The notes: generated by a model from the letters alone, not told the origin. A DNA stretch of 64,000 nt from a bacterium (GCA_020625875.1 JAHLAX010000048.1:1-64000), one strand, 5' to 3'. Positions 7,982 through 17,556 are shown, numbered from the stretch's first letter. A program made the numbers and translations.

Positions 7982-10219
7982 TTGCCTAAAAAAAAGAAAA
8001 ATTCAAAACAGCCTCAGCTTGCTAAAGTGAACGGCGTAATAGAAGGCGCGGGCGAGGTAGCCGAACAGCATATTGTCTCCTCAATTCAGGAAAATTTTAT
8101 GCCCTACGCTATGAGCCTTATACTTTCGCGCGCGATTCCCGAGATTGACGGATTTAAGCCCAGTCACCGCAAGCTTCTGTATATGATGTATAAAATGGGA
8201 CTTCTTAACGGCGCCCGTACAAAATCCGCAAACATAGTCGGTGCTACAATGAAGCTCAATCCTCACGGTGACGCGGCGATTTATGATACTATGGTTCGTA
8301 TGTCGCGCGGCTATGAGGCGCTTTTGCACCCGTATATCGACAGCAAGGGTAATTTCGGAAAGTTCTATAGCCGCGATATGGCTTGGGCGGCGTCCCGTTA
8401 TACCGAGGCTAAGCTCGATAAGCTCTGTACAGAACTGTTCAAGGATATTGACAAGGACACAGTTGATTTTGTCGATAACTATGACAATACCATGAAAGAG
8501 CCCACGCTGTTGCCCGCAACATATCCGTCAGTTCTTATTAACTCGAACACAGGTATCGCGGTCGGTATGGCGTCCAATATATGTTCCTTTAACCTTATGG
8601 AAGTTTGCGAAACCACAGCGGCTCTGATTCGTGACCCCGACCACGACGTTATGTCTACAATGCCCGCTCCTGATTTTTCGGGCGGCGCTTCAATCGTCTA
8701 CGACGAAGAGGTGATGAAAAAAGTCTATGAGACAGGTCGCGGCAGCATTCGCCTGCGCGCGGGTTACTCTTATGATAAAAAGGCAAATTGCATTGATATT
8801 CATTCAATCCCATATTCAACCAACTGCGAGTCAATTATTGACAAGGTTATTGAGCTTGTTAAATCAGGTAAGGTTAAGGAAATTTCAGATATACGTGACG
8901 AGACAGGTCTTGACGGTCTGAAAATTACAATTGACTTAAAGCGCGGCGTTGACGCCGACAAGCTTATGAAAAAGCTCTATAAGCTCACTCCTTTGGAGGA
9001 TACCTACGCCTGCAATTTCAATGTTCTTATCGGCGGTACTCCTATGGTGCTGGGTGTCAAGGAGCTTTTGAATGAGTGGATAGCGTTCAGAATTGAGTGC
9101 GTCCGCCGCAGAACTTTTTATGATTTGAACAAAAAGAAGGACAAGCTTCACCTGTTAAAAGGCTTAGAGAAAATCCTGCTTGATATAGATAAAGCTATCA
9201 AAATCGTCCGCGAGACCGACGAAGAAGCCGAGGTTGTTCCAAACCTTATGATCGGCTTTGGTATTGACGAGATTCAGGCTGAGTATGTCGCTGAAATAAA
9301 GCTTCGTCACCTCAACCGTGAGTATATTCTCAAACGCACCAAGGATATTGAGGACCTCGAAAAAGAAATTGCCGAGCTCGAGGCTATACTGAAGAGTAAG
9401 GCAAGAGTTAAGACAATTATTGTCAAAGAGCTCAAGGATGTTGCCGAAAAGTATGGTCAGGAGCGAAAGTGCGAGATTATCTATACCGATGAGATCGATG
9501 ACGAGGAGGATATAGAGGAAGTTCCCGACTATCCCGTTCACCTGTTCTTTACCAAAGAGGGCTATTTCAAGAAGATTACGCCTTTGTCGCTGAGAATGGG
9601 CGGCGAGCAAAAGCTCAAAGAGGGCGACGAAATCGCCGAGGCTGTTGAATTCTCAAATAATTGTGACCTTTTATTCTTCACCAACAAGGCACAGTGCTAC
9701 AAGGCTAAAGCCTACGAATTTGCCGATACAAAGGCGAGCGTGCTCGGCGAGTACATCCCCGCCAAGCTCCAGATGGATGAGGGAGAGGTAGCTGTAAAAA
9801 TGATTGCTACCAAGGACTACAAGGGTATCCTGCTGTTCGGTTTTGACAACGGTAAGGTCGCGAAAGTGCCTCTCGAAGCCTACGCTACAAAAACCAACCG
9901 CAAAAAGCTGACTAAAGCTTATTGTGAGAAGTACACACTTTCAGATATAGCTTTTACTACCGAGGACAAAGAGTTTATTATTTCTGCTTCATCCGGCAGA
10001 ATGCTGCTTCTCCACTCAGCGTTGCTCAATCTTAAAACCACCAGAAATACACAGGGCGTAGCTGTTCTCAGACTAAAGAAGGGGCACAGGTTGTTCTCGA
10101 TAAAAGAGTATGTTGAGGGCACATTCAGCAAGCCTTCGCGCTACCGCTCTAAGACATTGCCCGCCCTCGGCGCTTTGCCGTCACCCGACGATACCAGCGA
10201 ACAATTGAGTATTATTTGA
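7982..10219 (+). CDS. Type IIA topoisomerase A subunit (ParC/GyrA-like)
   Basis: This is the DNA-cleaving partner of the preceding subunit. The best start is TTG at 7982, seven or so bases after AGAAGGTGAT; a GTG at 7973 lies inside that Shine-Dalgarno. The protein is 745 residues. The winged-helix cleavage domain has IVGATMKLNPHGD and the catalytic tyrosine in AASRYTEAKL (about residue 140). A coiled-coil section follows (about 370-480), then a C-terminal beta-pinwheel-like region from about 520. No canonical GyrA box (QRRGGKG-like) is seen in the pinwheel, which favours ParC-type decatenation over gyrase-type supercoiling. The upstream repeat separates it from the B subunit by 119 bases. 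Confidence 0.9.
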   Translation: MPKKKKNSKQPQLAKVNGVIEGAGEVAEQHIVSSIQENFMPYAMSLILSRAIPEIDGFKPSHRKLLYMMYKMGLLNGARTKSANIVGATMKLNPHGDAAIYDTMVRMSRGYEALLHPYIDSKGNFGKFYSRDMAWAASRYTEAKLDKLCTELFKDIDKDTVDFVDNYDNTMKEPTLLPATYPSVLINSNTGIAVGMASNICSFNLMEVCETTAALIRDPDHDVMSTMPAPDFSGGASIVYDEEVMKKVYETGRGSIRLRAGYSYDKKANCIDIHSIPYSTNCESIIDKVIELVKSGKVKEISDIRDETGLDGLKITIDLKRGVDADKLMKKLYKLTPLEDTYACNFNVLIGGTPMVLGVKELLNEWIAFRIECVRRRTFYDLNKKKDKLHLLKGLEKILLDIDKAIKIVRETDEEAEVVPNLMIGFGIDEIQAEYVAEIKLRHLNREYILKRTKDIEDLEKEIAELEAILKSKARVKTIIVKELKDVAEKYGQERKCEIIYTDEIDDEEDIEEVPDYPVHLFFTKEGYFKKITPLSLRMGGEQKLKEGDEIAEAVEFSNNCDLLFFTNKAQCYKAKAYEFADTKASVLGEYIPAKLQMDEGEVAVKMIATKDYKGILLFGFDNGKVAKVPLEAYATKTNRKKLTKAYCEKYTLSDIAFTTEDKEFIISASSGRMLLLHSALLNLKTTRNTQGVAVLRLKKGHRLFSIKEYVEGTFSKPSRYRSKTLPALGALPSPDDTSEQLSII

Positions 10220-10239
10220 TAATAATTATAAAAAAACAC

Positions 10240-10268
10240 TTGCAAAATAAAAAGTAATATGTTATTAT
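10240..10268 (+). promoter_or_regulatory. SigA-type promoter for secG
   Basis: TTGCAA (10240-10245) and TATTAT (10263-10268) are 17 bases apart. The leader to secG is about 45 bases. Confidence 0.65.
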
Positions 10269-10318
10269 AGTTAGGCTATGCAAGTATTGGTATAATTATT
10301 TCGAAAGGATAGATATAA

Positions 10319-10567
10319 ATGAATGTTTGGATGATTATTTTAGGCGCGTTACTTATCGTTATCGCTATCGCTATTATTGTTGTTATTATTCTTCAGGAAG
10401 GTAACCAGCAGGGCGTTGGCGTTGTTACAGGCGGCGCTGATACATTTTTCTCAAAGAATAAGGCTCGTTCAATCGACGCGTTCCTTTCTCGCTGGACAAA
10501 GGTTTTCGCTATTATCTTTGTAGCCGCTGTTATAGGACTTAACGTTCTCTCATACTTCTTTAAATAA
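10319..10567 (+). CDS. secG: Preprotein translocase subunit SecG
   Basis: SecG is the small accessory subunit of the SecYEG channel. The 82-residue protein has two membrane segments (about residues 3-23 and 58-80) joined by the family loop QGVGVVTGGADTFFSK. Start ATG follows AAAGGAT. It has its own promoter and a strong intrinsic terminator, so it is largely monocistronic. Confidence 0.93.
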   Translation: MNVWMIILGALLIVIAIAIIVVIILQEGNQQGVGVVTGGADTFFSKNKARSIDAFLSRWTKVFAIIFVAAVIGLNVLSYFFK

Positions 10568-10598
10568 GTTCTAAATTAATTCTAAAAATCATAATTAT

Positions 10599-10630
10599 AG
10601 ACCGTAGGACAACCTGCGGTCTATTTTTTT
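10599..10630 (+). terminator. Intrinsic terminator of secG
   Basis: A 10-bp stem (10599-10608 with 10613-10622) with an ACAA loop is followed by a run of seven T at 10624-10630. The next ribosome-binding site starts directly after the T run. Confidence 0.9.
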
Positions 10631-10642
10631 GGAAGTGATTTG

Positions 10643-10903
10643 ATGAATTTTACTTTGTTTTTTATAATTCTCGGCGTGGCTTTTTTGTTGTTTATAATTA
10701 TCCACATAATCTCAAAAAATAAAAGACCCGTCAGACGAGCCTTTTTATCTGTTCTGTCGGGAGCCGCTGCGCTCGCGGCGGTTGACGCGGCGAGTATTTT
10801 TACTGGCGTTTATATCCCAATCAGTTTATTATCTTTAATTGTTTCATTTGTCGGGGGAATCCCCGGGGTGACAGCGCTTCTGGCGCTAAACCTTTTCTTT
10901 TAA
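10643..10903 (+). CDS. BofA-like pro-sigma-K processing regulator
   Basis: The 86-residue protein is almost all hydrophobic, with two or three membrane segments. Its C-terminal part, GVYIPISLLSLIVSFVGGIPGV, has the spacing of the BofA family signature (G-I-x-I-P-x-N ... G-x-P-G-V). BofA holds the SpoIVFB protease inactive in the forespore membrane until SpoIVB signals; spoIVB is also in this window. The start is ATG 10643 after GGAAGTGAT. A TTG directly upstream is less likely. The gene sits behind the secG terminator and its last four bases overlap the convergent DUF4364 gene. The assignment rests on short motif similarity and hydrophobic pattern. Confidence 0.65.
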   Translation: MNFTLFFIILGVAFLLFIIIHIISKNKRPVRRAFLSVLSGAAALAAVDAASIFTGVYIPISLLSLIVSFVGGIPGVTALLALNLFF

Positions 10904-11496
10904 CGGCTGTTCTTTATTTCTTCAAGACATTCGTTAACCATTGTTTTGTTTTTGGTCAGCGAGCCCATAATCATTTTATACATTAGCTCGGGGTTGCGGT
11001 GAAAGTTTTTCTTGATGATTTTCGCCTGCTTTATATCAGGTGCGTAAATATCCATCGAAATCAAGTCCATATCTCCGCCCGAGATTCTGCAATTAATGTT
11101 GTAGCCGTTGTCGGTTTTTGTAATGCTGACAGGCGATTCCTTTTCGATTCGCTTTTCGTTGAGCAGGCTGATGGCGCAGGTGTATGCTTTTTCTTTTACC
11201 GAAATCGGAAGTGTGTTCTCAAGCTGAGTAGCAACCATATTTCCGTTTGGCGTTAAGGAATAAAGCATTTTTTTGTTATCAACCAATTCAATGTTTTTGT
11301 GCGAAATAAGGTCGTCAAAACACGAACTCGTCTCAAAATAATTGGCGAGCCCCTGATTCTGCACAGCTTCTATAATTGTAGCCTTGTCCATAGGCTTGTT
11401 GACTGACGCGAATAAATAACATATTAGTGTTCTTATTTCGTTTTTTGAACGTACTCCGCCGTAGCTGATTCCTTCGTCAAAAGTATCGAATGCCAT
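10900..11496 (-). CDS. DUF4364 family protein, winged-helix-like
   Basis: The 198-residue soluble protein has an N-terminal half that looks like a winged helix-turn-helix (VRSKNEIRTLICYLF, MDKATIIEAVQ, then a wing YSLTPNGNMVATQ). This fits DUF4364, a Clostridia family of putative transcriptional regulators. The C-terminal half (about residues 105-198) has no motif I recognise. A Shine-Dalgarno AAGGCGGTGA precedes the start. It is convergent with the bofA-like gene and divergent from nfeD. Confidence 0.75.
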   Translation of the reverse strand: MAFDTFDEGISYGGVRSKNEIRTLICYLFASVNKPMDKATIIEAVQNQGLANYFETSSCFDDLISHKNIELVDNKKMLYSLTPNGNMVATQLENTLPISVKEKAYTCAISLLNEKRIEKESPVSITKTDNGYNINCRISGGDMDLISMDIYAPDIKQAKIIKKNFHRNPELMYKMIMGSLTKNKTMVNECLEEIKNSR

Positions 11497-11558
11497 AGTT
11501 TCACCGCCTTTAATTTAGTTTACCATATTTTTTTGAAAATGTACAGTATTAAAAACCA

Positions 11559-11587
11559 TTGACTTAATAATAATTAAATATTATAAT
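11559..11587 (+). promoter_or_regulatory. SigA-type promoter for nfeD-SPFH
   Basis: TTGACT (11559-11564) and TATAAT (11582-11587) are 17 bases apart, about 27 bases before the nfeD start. Confidence 0.75.
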
Positions 11588-11613
11588 GTGTTTATGGTTT
11601 TTGGGAGGTTATT

Positions 11614-12048
11614 ATGGAAAACTATATTGTATTTGTGTGGATAATCTTCGCCGTGTTTATGCTTGTGTGCGAAGTTTTAACTACACAGCTCGTTTCAATC
11701 TGGTTTGTACTCGGCGGCGTCGCCGCGGCTGTAACCTGTATTTTTACTGATAATCTTTTGATTCAGACTCTTGTATTTGTTACAGTCTCGCTAATTGCTC
11801 TGATTGCTACCAGACCGCTTGTAAAAAAGTTTGTCAAAAATAAAAAAGAACCCACAAATTCAGACCGACTAATAGGCAGAATAGCGATTGTTACAATGGA
11901 TATTGTCAATCAGACAGGCGAGGGTCAGGTTAACGTTGACGGTAAAATCTGGAGCGCCAAAAGCTTTGACGGTCGTGAAATAAAAACGGGCGCCAGCGTG
12001 AAGATTACCGCTATAGAGGGCGTTAAGCTGGTTGTTGAGATTTTATAA
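11614..12048 (+). CDS. NfeD-family membrane protein
   Basis: This 144-residue short-form NfeD protein has N-terminal membrane helices (about residues 4-72) and a C-terminal OB-fold domain (about 85-144, GRIAIVTMDIVNQTGEGQVNVDG). NfeD proteins almost always pair with SPFH/flotillin-like proteins and help assemble membrane microdomains. Here the partner gene follows with 12 bases between the nfeD stop and the chosen start. The start ATG follows GGGAGG. Confidence 0.88.
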   Translation: MENYIVFVWIIFAVFMLVCEVLTTQLVSIWFVLGGVAAAVTCIFTDNLLIQTLVFVTVSLIALIATRPLVKKFVKNKKEPTNSDRLIGRIAIVTMDIVNQTGEGQVNVDGKIWSAKSFDGREIKTGASVKITAIEGVKLVVEIL

Positions 12049-12060
12049 ATGGAGGTAAAT

Positions 12061-12987
12061 ATGGGATTCTATAACTTTCCCTGGCAGTATCTTGCTTTGG
12101 GACTTATTGTATTAATCGTTCTGATTGTTATTATCAGAAACATCAAAATCGTGCCGCAGGCTCACGCTTATGTCATTGAGCGACTGGGCGCTTATCACAA
12201 AACATGGGACACAGGTCTTCATCTTAAGATTCCGATTATTGACCGTATTTCAAAAAAGGTTTCGCTCAAAGAACAGGTTGTTGATTTTCCGCCTCAGCCT
12301 GTTATTACGCGCGATAACGTTACTATGCAGATTGATACTGTCGTTTATTTTGAGATTACCGACCCAAAGCTCTATACCTATGGCGTAGAGCGTCCGCTCT
12401 CGGCTATCGAAAACCTTACGGCTACAACCTTGCGTAATATTATTGGCGATCTGGAGCTTGATTCAACTCTCACATCAAGAGATACAATCAACGACAAAAT
12501 CCGTATAATCCTTGACGAAGCCACCGACGCGTGGGGCATTAAGGTTATTCGTGTAGAACTCAAGAACATTCTGCCTCCGCGCGAAATTCAGGACGCTATG
12601 GAAAAGCAGATGAAAGCCGAGCGCGAGAGACGCGCGCGTATTCTTGACGCTGAGGGTGAAAAGCGCAGTCAGATTCTCGTAGCTGAAGGTATGAAGGAGT
12701 CCGCTATTCTTAAAGCTGACGCTGTAAAAGAGCAGAAAATCCGTGAGGCTGCCGGTGAGGCTGAGGCTATCCTAACAGTCCAGAAAGCTAACGCCGACGC
12801 TATCAAGATGCTTAACGAAGCCGCGCCTACTGACCCGGTAGTTGCGCTCAGAAGTCTGGAAGCGTTTGCGAAGGCGGCTGACGGCAAGGCTACAAAGATT
12901 ATTATTCCGTCCGATATTCAGAATATGGCGGGATATGTCAGCTCGTTAAAAGCTATTTGGGATGACAATAAATCTAATAAAGAATAA
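12061..12987 (+). CDS. SPFH/Band 7 membrane protein (QmcA/stomatin-like)
   Basis: The protein has one N-terminal membrane helix (about residues 5-27). An SPFH domain follows (about 30-190, with QAHAYVIERLGAYHKTWDTG and RDTINDKIRIILDE). An Ala/Glu-rich coiled coil (about 185-265) ends near the C-terminus. The start is ATG 12061 because the earlier in-frame ATG at 12049 overlaps the Shine-Dalgarno TGGAGGT. Length is 308 residues, normal for the family. It forms large membrane-attached oligomers and likely works with the upstream NfeD protein; client proteins are unknown. Confidence 0.9.
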   Translation: MGFYNFPWQYLALGLIVLIVLIVIIRNIKIVPQAHAYVIERLGAYHKTWDTGLHLKIPIIDRISKKVSLKEQVVDFPPQPVITRDNVTMQIDTVVYFEITDPKLYTYGVERPLSAIENLTATTLRNIIGDLELDSTLTSRDTINDKIRIILDEATDAWGIKVIRVELKNILPPREIQDAMEKQMKAERERRARILDAEGEKRSQILVAEGMKESAILKADAVKEQKIREAAGEAEAILTVQKANADAIKMLNEAAPTDPVVALRSLEAFAKAADGKATKIIIPSDIQNMAGYVSSLKAIWDDNKSNKE

Positions 12988-12991
12988 TGAT

Positions 12992-13022
12992 AATCGGCTG
13001 TCAAAAACAGCCGATTATTTTT
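12992..13022 (+). terminator. Intrinsic terminator after the SPFH gene
   Basis: A perfect 10-bp stem (12992-13001 with 13007-13016, AATCGGCTGT/ACAGCCGATT) with a five-base loop is followed by A and five T. Confidence 0.92.
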
Positions 13023-13077
13023 GTTCGTTTTTTACAAAATTATCATTATCTAAACCCCTAATTTAGCTTTAAAACTA

Positions 13078-13106
13078 TTGAATATTTTTCTGGATTTAGA
13101 TATAAT
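13078..13106 (+). promoter_or_regulatory. SigA-type promoter of the purine operon
   Basis: TTGAAT (13078-13083) and TATAAT (13101-13106) are 17 bases apart. Only about 33 bases of leader precede purE, so a purine riboswitch is excluded at this site; control would need a DNA-binding protein or another mechanism. Confidence 0.75.
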
Positions 13107-13145
13107 GTATATGTATTTTTATAATTGTATAAGGAGTATTAGGTT

Positions 13146-13643
13146 ATGAAAAAAGTTGCCGTAATTATGGGCTCTGACAGTGACTTCAAAGTTGTTCAGA
13201 AAGCCATTATGAAGCTTAAAGAATTTGACGTGCCGTATGAGGTTCACGTTATGAGCGCTCACCGCACCCCTGACGCCGCCGCGGAGTTTTCTAAAAACGC
13301 CAAGGATAACGGTTTCGGCGTTATTATTGCTGCCGCGGGTATGGCGGCGCATCTCGCGGGTGTGCTTGCCGCTCATACAACAATTCCCGTAATCGGTATT
13401 CCGATTAAGTCATCGTGCTTCGACGGTATGGACGCGCTTTTGGCGACAGTTATGATGCCCACCGGTATTCCCGTAGCTACCGTAGCCGTTGACGGCGCGG
13501 CTAACGCGGCTATTCTCGCTATTCAGATGCTTGCTTTATCTGATGACGATTTAGCTCAAAAGCTTGTGAATATGAAAATCGATATGGCTGAGGGTGTAGC
13601 TAAAAAGGATGAAGACATTATCAGAAAGGCAGCCGAGCTTTGA
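13146..13643 (+). CDS. purE: N5-carboxyaminoimidazole ribonucleotide mutase, class I PurE
   Basis: PurE moves the carboxyl group of N5-CAIR to give CAIR in purine synthesis. The 165-residue protein carries MGSDSD at the N-terminus, SAHRTPD, AAAGMAAHL and the GIPIKS loop, all typical of class I. Class I PurE normally needs PurK, which is not in this operon. Start ATG follows AAGGAGTATTAGGTT. The TGA stop overlaps the TTG start of purF by four bases, so translation is coupled. Confidence 0.95.
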   Translation: MKKVAVIMGSDSDFKVVQKAIMKLKEFDVPYEVHVMSAHRTPDAAAEFSKNAKDNGFGVIIAAAGMAAHLAGVLAAHTTIPVIGIPIKSSCFDGMDALLATVMMPTGIPVATVAVDGAANAAILAIQMLALSDDDLAQKLVNMKIDMAEGVAKKDEDIIRKAAEL

Positions 13644-15088
13644 GTCATATAAATAATTACGCGCCCGTAAAACCACATGATGAATGCGGCGTTTTCGGGT
13701 TTTATAACAACGATAATTTCGATATTGTTTCACTCACGCGTGACGCTCTTTACGGACTTCAGCACAGAGGACAGGCGAGCACGGGTATAACAATAATCAA
13801 GGACGAGGAACCGTATTCTGTTAAGGATTTGGGTATAGTTTCCAACGTTCTTACGGACAAGGCGCTCGAAAAGCTCCCGACTGACGGTAAAATTTCCGTT
13901 GGACACGTTCGTTACACAATGTTCGATTATCTCGAAAGAGCCGCCACACAGCCTCTTGTTATGAGATATATCGCGGGTTCGCTCGCGCTCGCGCTTAACG
14001 GTTCGATTACGAACTTTGCTGAAATACGTCACGGTCTTGAAAGAGGCGGCTCGATTTTCCAGAGTAACTCTCACGCCGAGGTTATTGGCTATACCATCGC
14101 GCTTAACCGCATCGGCAAGGATAATTTCGAGCAGGCTATTCAGAACTCCCTCAACGAACTGAAAGGCGCCTACTCAATGGTGATCAGTTCACCAAGTAAG
14201 CTTTTCGGTGTTCGTGATCCTCACGGCTTTAAGCCGCTTTGTATCGGCAAGCTGCAGAACAGCTATATTATAGCTTCCGAGAGCTGTGTTATAGACACTC
14301 TCGGCGGCGAGTTTATAAGAGACGTTGAACCTGGTGAGGTCGTTATTATCGACGAAAACGGTATTAACAGTTATCATAATATCACTCAAAAAATCACCTC
14401 TCTCTGTCTTTTTGAGTATGTTTATCTCGCCAGACCTGATTCTGTAATTGACGGTGTAAACGTTAATGAAGCAAGACGCAGAGCGGGCAGAATCCTGTTT
14501 GAGGAAAATCCGATTGACGCCGATATTGTTTGCGGTGTTCCTGATTCGGGGCTTGACGCGGCTCAGGGTTATGCCGAGGCGTCGGGTATTACATACGCTA
14601 CAGCGTTTATAAAAAATAAATACATCGGCAGAACAAGTGAAGGCGTTGGCAACGACAAAAAGCAAAAGCTTCTGAGAATGAGGCTCAACGTGTTAAAAAA
14701 CGTTGTAGACGGCAAGCGAGTCGTAATTATTGACGATTCGATTATCCACGGCAACACCTCCGCTCATATCGTGAATCTGTTAAGAAAAGCGGGAGCTAAA
14801 GAGGTTCATATGCGGATAAGCTCTCCTGAGTTTAAATATCCGTGTTATTTCGGTGTTGATTTGCCCGAAGAAAAGAATTTGATTTCCAACAAGCTCTCTG
14901 TTGAGGAGCTCAGAGAACATATCGGCGCCGATTCGCTGCATTTTTTGAGTATAGACGGTTTGCATAGAATTGCCGAGGGCTGTAAAATCAGGTTGTGTGA
15001 CGGTTGCTTCAGCGGAATCTACTACGCTGACCTGCCGATGACAATTTACGAAGACAAATTCGCTTCAAAGATACAGAATAAAAAGTAA
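13640..15088 (+). CDS. purF: Amidophosphoribosyltransferase
   Basis: PurF makes phosphoribosylamine from PRPP and glutamine, the committing purine step. The 482-residue precursor starts at TTG 13640. It has a 15-residue propeptide before Cys16 (PHDECGVFG), which becomes the N-terminal nucleophile. The glutaminase domain includes [10 protein letters not shown] and VGHVRYT, and the PRTase domain has [13 protein letters not shown]. Four cysteines expected for the Bacillus-type [4Fe-4S] cluster are visible: [17 protein letters not shown] and CDGC. It is thus the oxygen-labile iron-sulphur form. It sits between purE (4-base overlap) and purM (14-base gap). Confidence 0.96.
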   Translation: MSHINNYAPVKPHDECGVFGFYNNDNFDIVSLTRDALYGLQHRGQASTGITIIKDEEPYSVKDLGIVSNVLTDKALEKLPTDGKISVGHVRYTMFDYLERAATQPLVMRYIAGSLALALNGSITNFAEIRHGLERGGSIFQSNSHAEVIGYTIALNRIGKDNFEQAIQNSLNELKGAYSMVISSPSKLFGVRDPHGFKPLCIGKLQNSYIIASESCVIDTLGGEFIRDVEPGEVVIIDENGINSYHNITQKITSLCLFEYVYLARPDSVIDGVNVNEARRRAGRILFEENPIDADIVCGVPDSGLDAAQGYAEASGITYATAFIKNKYIGRTSEGVGNDKKQKLLRMRLNVLKNVVDGKRVVIIDDSIIHGNTSAHIVNLLRKAGAKEVHMRISSPEFKYPCYFGVDLPEEKNLISNKLSVEELREHIGADSLHFLSIDGLHRIAEGCKIRLCDGCFSGIYYADLPMTIYEDKFASKIQNKK

Positions 15089-15102
15089 TTAGCGAGGTAA
15101 AT

Positions 15103-16137
15103 ATGAAAAGTTTCAGTGAAAGTTATAAGGCGGCAGGTGTCGATATAACCGCAGGTTATGAATCCGTTGAGCTTATTAAAAAGCATGTTGCCCGTACATC
15201 TATTCCCGGTGTTATTTCGGGAATCGGCGGCTTCGGCGGATTGTTCGCTCCCGACTTCAAGGGTATGGAGGAGCCTGTTCTAATCAGCGGAACTGACGGC
15301 GTTGGTACAAAAATCAAGCTTGCTTTTCTGCTTGACAAGCATAACACAATAGGTATTGATTCTGTCGCGATGTGTGTAAATGATGTAATCTGCTGCGGTG
15401 CCAAGCCTTTGTTCTTCCTTGATTATATCGCTATCGGAAAAAACATTCCCGAAAAGGTCGCTTCAATTGTAGAGGGTATTGCCGAGGGTTGTGTTCAGTC
15501 TGAGTGCGCTCTTGTCGGCGGAGAAACCGCGGAGCACCCGGGGCTTATGCCAGTTGACGAATATGACGTAGCGGGCTTTTGTGTTGGTATTGTAGATAAA
15601 CCCAAGATGATTGACGGCTCAAAGCTCTGTGAGGGAGATGTTCTCATCGGACTCAAATCCTCCGGAGTTCATTCAAACGGCTTCTCTCTTGTAAGAAAGG
15701 TATTCGGTATTGACGAAAACACAATCAATAATACATATCCCGAGCTTAACAAGCCTTTAGGTGAAGCTCTGTTAACTCCTACCAAGATTTATGTAAAGCC
15801 TGTTATGGCTCTGATTGACGCTGTTGAAGTCAAGGCTTTGTCTCATATAACTGGCGGCGGTTTTTACGAGAATATTCCTCGTATGCTCAAGGACGGATTG
15901 ACAGCTGAGATTGACAAATCTTCGCTTCCGATTTTGCCTGTGTTTGATGTTATTCAGCGCGTAGGTAATATTCCTGAGCACGATATGTTCAATACCTTTA
16001 ATATGGGTATAGGTATGGTCGCAGCTGTATCTGCCGCTGAAGCTGACAAAGCTATTGAGATTCTCAAGGAAAACGGCGAAGACGCTGTTGTTATCGGTAA
16101 GGTTATTAATGGCGACGAGGGAGTTATAATCAAGTGA
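15103..16137 (+). CDS. purM: Phosphoribosylformylglycinamidine cyclo-ligase (AIR synthetase)
   Basis: PurM closes FGAM to AIR using ATP. The 344-residue protein begins with the family motif [19 protein letters not shown]. It also has [24 protein letters not shown] and [12 protein letters not shown]. Length and domain order are normal for the PurM/PurL superfamily. Start ATG follows AGCGAGGTAA. The stop overlaps the start of purN. Confidence 0.97.
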   Translation: MKSFSESYKAAGVDITAGYESVELIKKHVARTSIPGVISGIGGFGGLFAPDFKGMEEPVLISGTDGVGTKIKLAFLLDKHNTIGIDSVAMCVNDVICCGAKPLFFLDYIAIGKNIPEKVASIVEGIAEGCVQSECALVGGETAEHPGLMPVDEYDVAGFCVGIVDKPKMIDGSKLCEGDVLIGLKSSGVHSNGFSLVRKVFGIDENTINNTYPELNKPLGEALLTPTKIYVKPVMALIDAVEVKALSHITGGGFYENIPRMLKDGLTAEIDKSSLPILPVFDVIQRVGNIPEHDMFNTFNMGIGMVAAVSAAEADKAIEILKENGEDAVVIGKVINGDEGVIIK

Positions 16138-16763
16138 TGAAGAATATTGTTGTTTTAGTTTCGGGCGGCGGAACAAATCTGCAGGCTCTTATTGACGCCG
16201 AAAAATCTGGAATAATCAAAAACGGCAAAATCACCTGTGTTATATCGAGTAATCCTAACGCTTACGCCTTACAGCGCGCGTCGGATAATAATATCGATAC
16301 TCAAGTAATTCGAAGAAAAGATTATGATGAGTTTGTCGCTTATGATAAGGCTTTAACCGAGCTTTTAAAAAGTAAAAAAGCTGATTTAGTTGTGCTCGCG
16401 GGATTTATGACAATACTCGGTCACGAGGTAATTTCAGCCTTTGAGAATAAGATTATCAATATTCACCCCGCGCTTATACCCAGCTTTTGCGGTGAGGGCT
16501 TCTATGGGCTTCACGTCCACGAAGCAGCGCTTAAAAAGGGCGTTAAACTCAGCGGCGCTACAGCTCATTTTGTCAACGAAGTGTGCGACGGAGGACCTAT
16601 TATAATACAGAAAGCCGTTGAGGTAAAAACCGACGACACTCCCGAAACTCTACAGAAACGCATTATGGAACAAGCGGAATGGAAGATACTGCCCGAGGCT
16701 GTATCGCTGTTCTGTCAAGATAAAATCAATGTAATAAACAATATCGCCGTTATAAGCGATTGA
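16137..16763 (+). CDS. purN: Phosphoribosylglycinamide formyltransferase
   Basis: PurN formylates GAR with 10-formyl-THF. The protein is 208 residues from ATG 16137, which shares one base with the purM stop; GTG at 16134 is an alternative. Motifs are VSGGGTNLQALI, the catalytic Asn-His stretch NIHPALIPSF, GATAHFVN, and the catalytic Asp in VCDGGPII. The gene is a standard member of the operon. Confidence 0.95.
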   Translation: MKNIVVLVSGGGTNLQALIDAEKSGIIKNGKITCVISSNPNAYALQRASDNNIDTQVIRRKDYDEFVAYDKALTELLKSKKADLVVLAGFMTILGHEVISAFENKIINIHPALIPSFCGEGFYGLHVHEAALKKGVKLSGATAHFVNEVCDGGPIIIQKAVEVKTDDTPETLQKRIMEQAEWKILPEAVSLFCQDKINVINNIAVISD

Positions 16764-16789
16764 AAGATTGAAAGGAAGTGCAATCTATT

Positions 16790-17524
16790 ATGAAAGCTGT
16801 ATCATTAACCAAAGAGATTTCCTCAACCTCATATCCTGGTAGAGGTATCGTTATCGGCAGAACCGAGGACGGTCTCAACGCTGTAATCGCTTATTTCATT
16901 ATGGGAAGAAGCGAAAACAGCCGCAACCGTGTATTTGTTGAGGACGGCGACGGTATAAGAACCAAGGCGTATGACGAGAGCAAGGTCGAGGATCCTAGCC
17001 TGATTATTTACGCTCCTGTTCGTACAATGGCTGAAAGTACCGTTGTTACAAACGGCGACCAGACAGATACTATCGTATCACTTATGTCCTGTGGACGTAC
17101 ATTCGAGCAGAGCCTGAGCGCTCGTGAGTTTGAGCCTGACGCTCCAAACTACACTCCTCGTATCAGCGGTATTGTTAACTGCCGCACCGAGGCTGACGCG
17201 AGAGGCGAAAAGCTTTCCTATACTATGTCAATTTTAAAAAGCGCCAACGGCGATCCCAAATGCTGTCAGCGTTTTACATTTGATTACGCTCATCCTTTGA
17301 AAGGTCAGGGTCACTTCCTCCATACATATATGGGCGACGGCAACCCGCTTCCCAGCTTTGAGGGTGAACCGACTCTTGTTGAAATCGGCAACGACGATAT
17401 TGATACCTTCGCTAAAAAGGTATGGGACGCTCTTGATGACGATAACAAGGTTAGTCTTTTTGTAAGGTATATAGATATTGCTACAAATAAAGCGACATCA
17501 AAAATTATAAACAAAAACAAATAA
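16790..17524 (+). CDS. Archaeal-type IMP cyclohydrolase (PurO-like)
   Basis: This protein probably closes FAICAR to IMP, the last step of purine synthesis. The protein is 244 residues from ATG 16790. A GTG four codons upstream lies inside the Shine-Dalgarno AAAGGAAG. Motifs match the PurO family (IMP_cyclohyd, PF07826): YPGRGIVIGRT near the N-terminus, GRSENSRNRVF, VVTNGDQTDTI and NYTPRISGIVN. No MGS-like domain of bacterial PurH is present. Its place directly before a stand-alone AICAR transformylase supports the role: the two activities that bacteria usually fuse in PurH are here on two proteins. Function is inferred from motifs and context. Confidence 0.82.
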   Translation: MKAVSLTKEISSTSYPGRGIVIGRTEDGLNAVIAYFIMGRSENSRNRVFVEDGDGIRTKAYDESKVEDPSLIIYAPVRTMAESTVVTNGDQTDTIVSLMSCGRTFEQSLSAREFEPDAPNYTPRISGIVNCRTEADARGEKLSYTMSILKSANGDPKCCQRFTFDYAHPLKGQGHFLHTYMGDGNPLPSFEGEPTLVEIGNDDIDTFAKKVWDALDDDNKVSLFVRYIDIATNKATSKIINKNK

Positions 17525-17556
17525 TAGGTAATTTGGTAATTTTTTGGAGGTAAATT

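Noticed and set aside
10900-10903. Overlap of the bofA-like and DUF4364 genes as a frameshift sign
   Set aside because: Both frames end normally; a four-base convergent overlap is common in compact genomes.
13107-13145. Purine riboswitch before purE
   Set aside because: Only about 33 bases lie between the start point and the gene; the three-way junction cannot fit.
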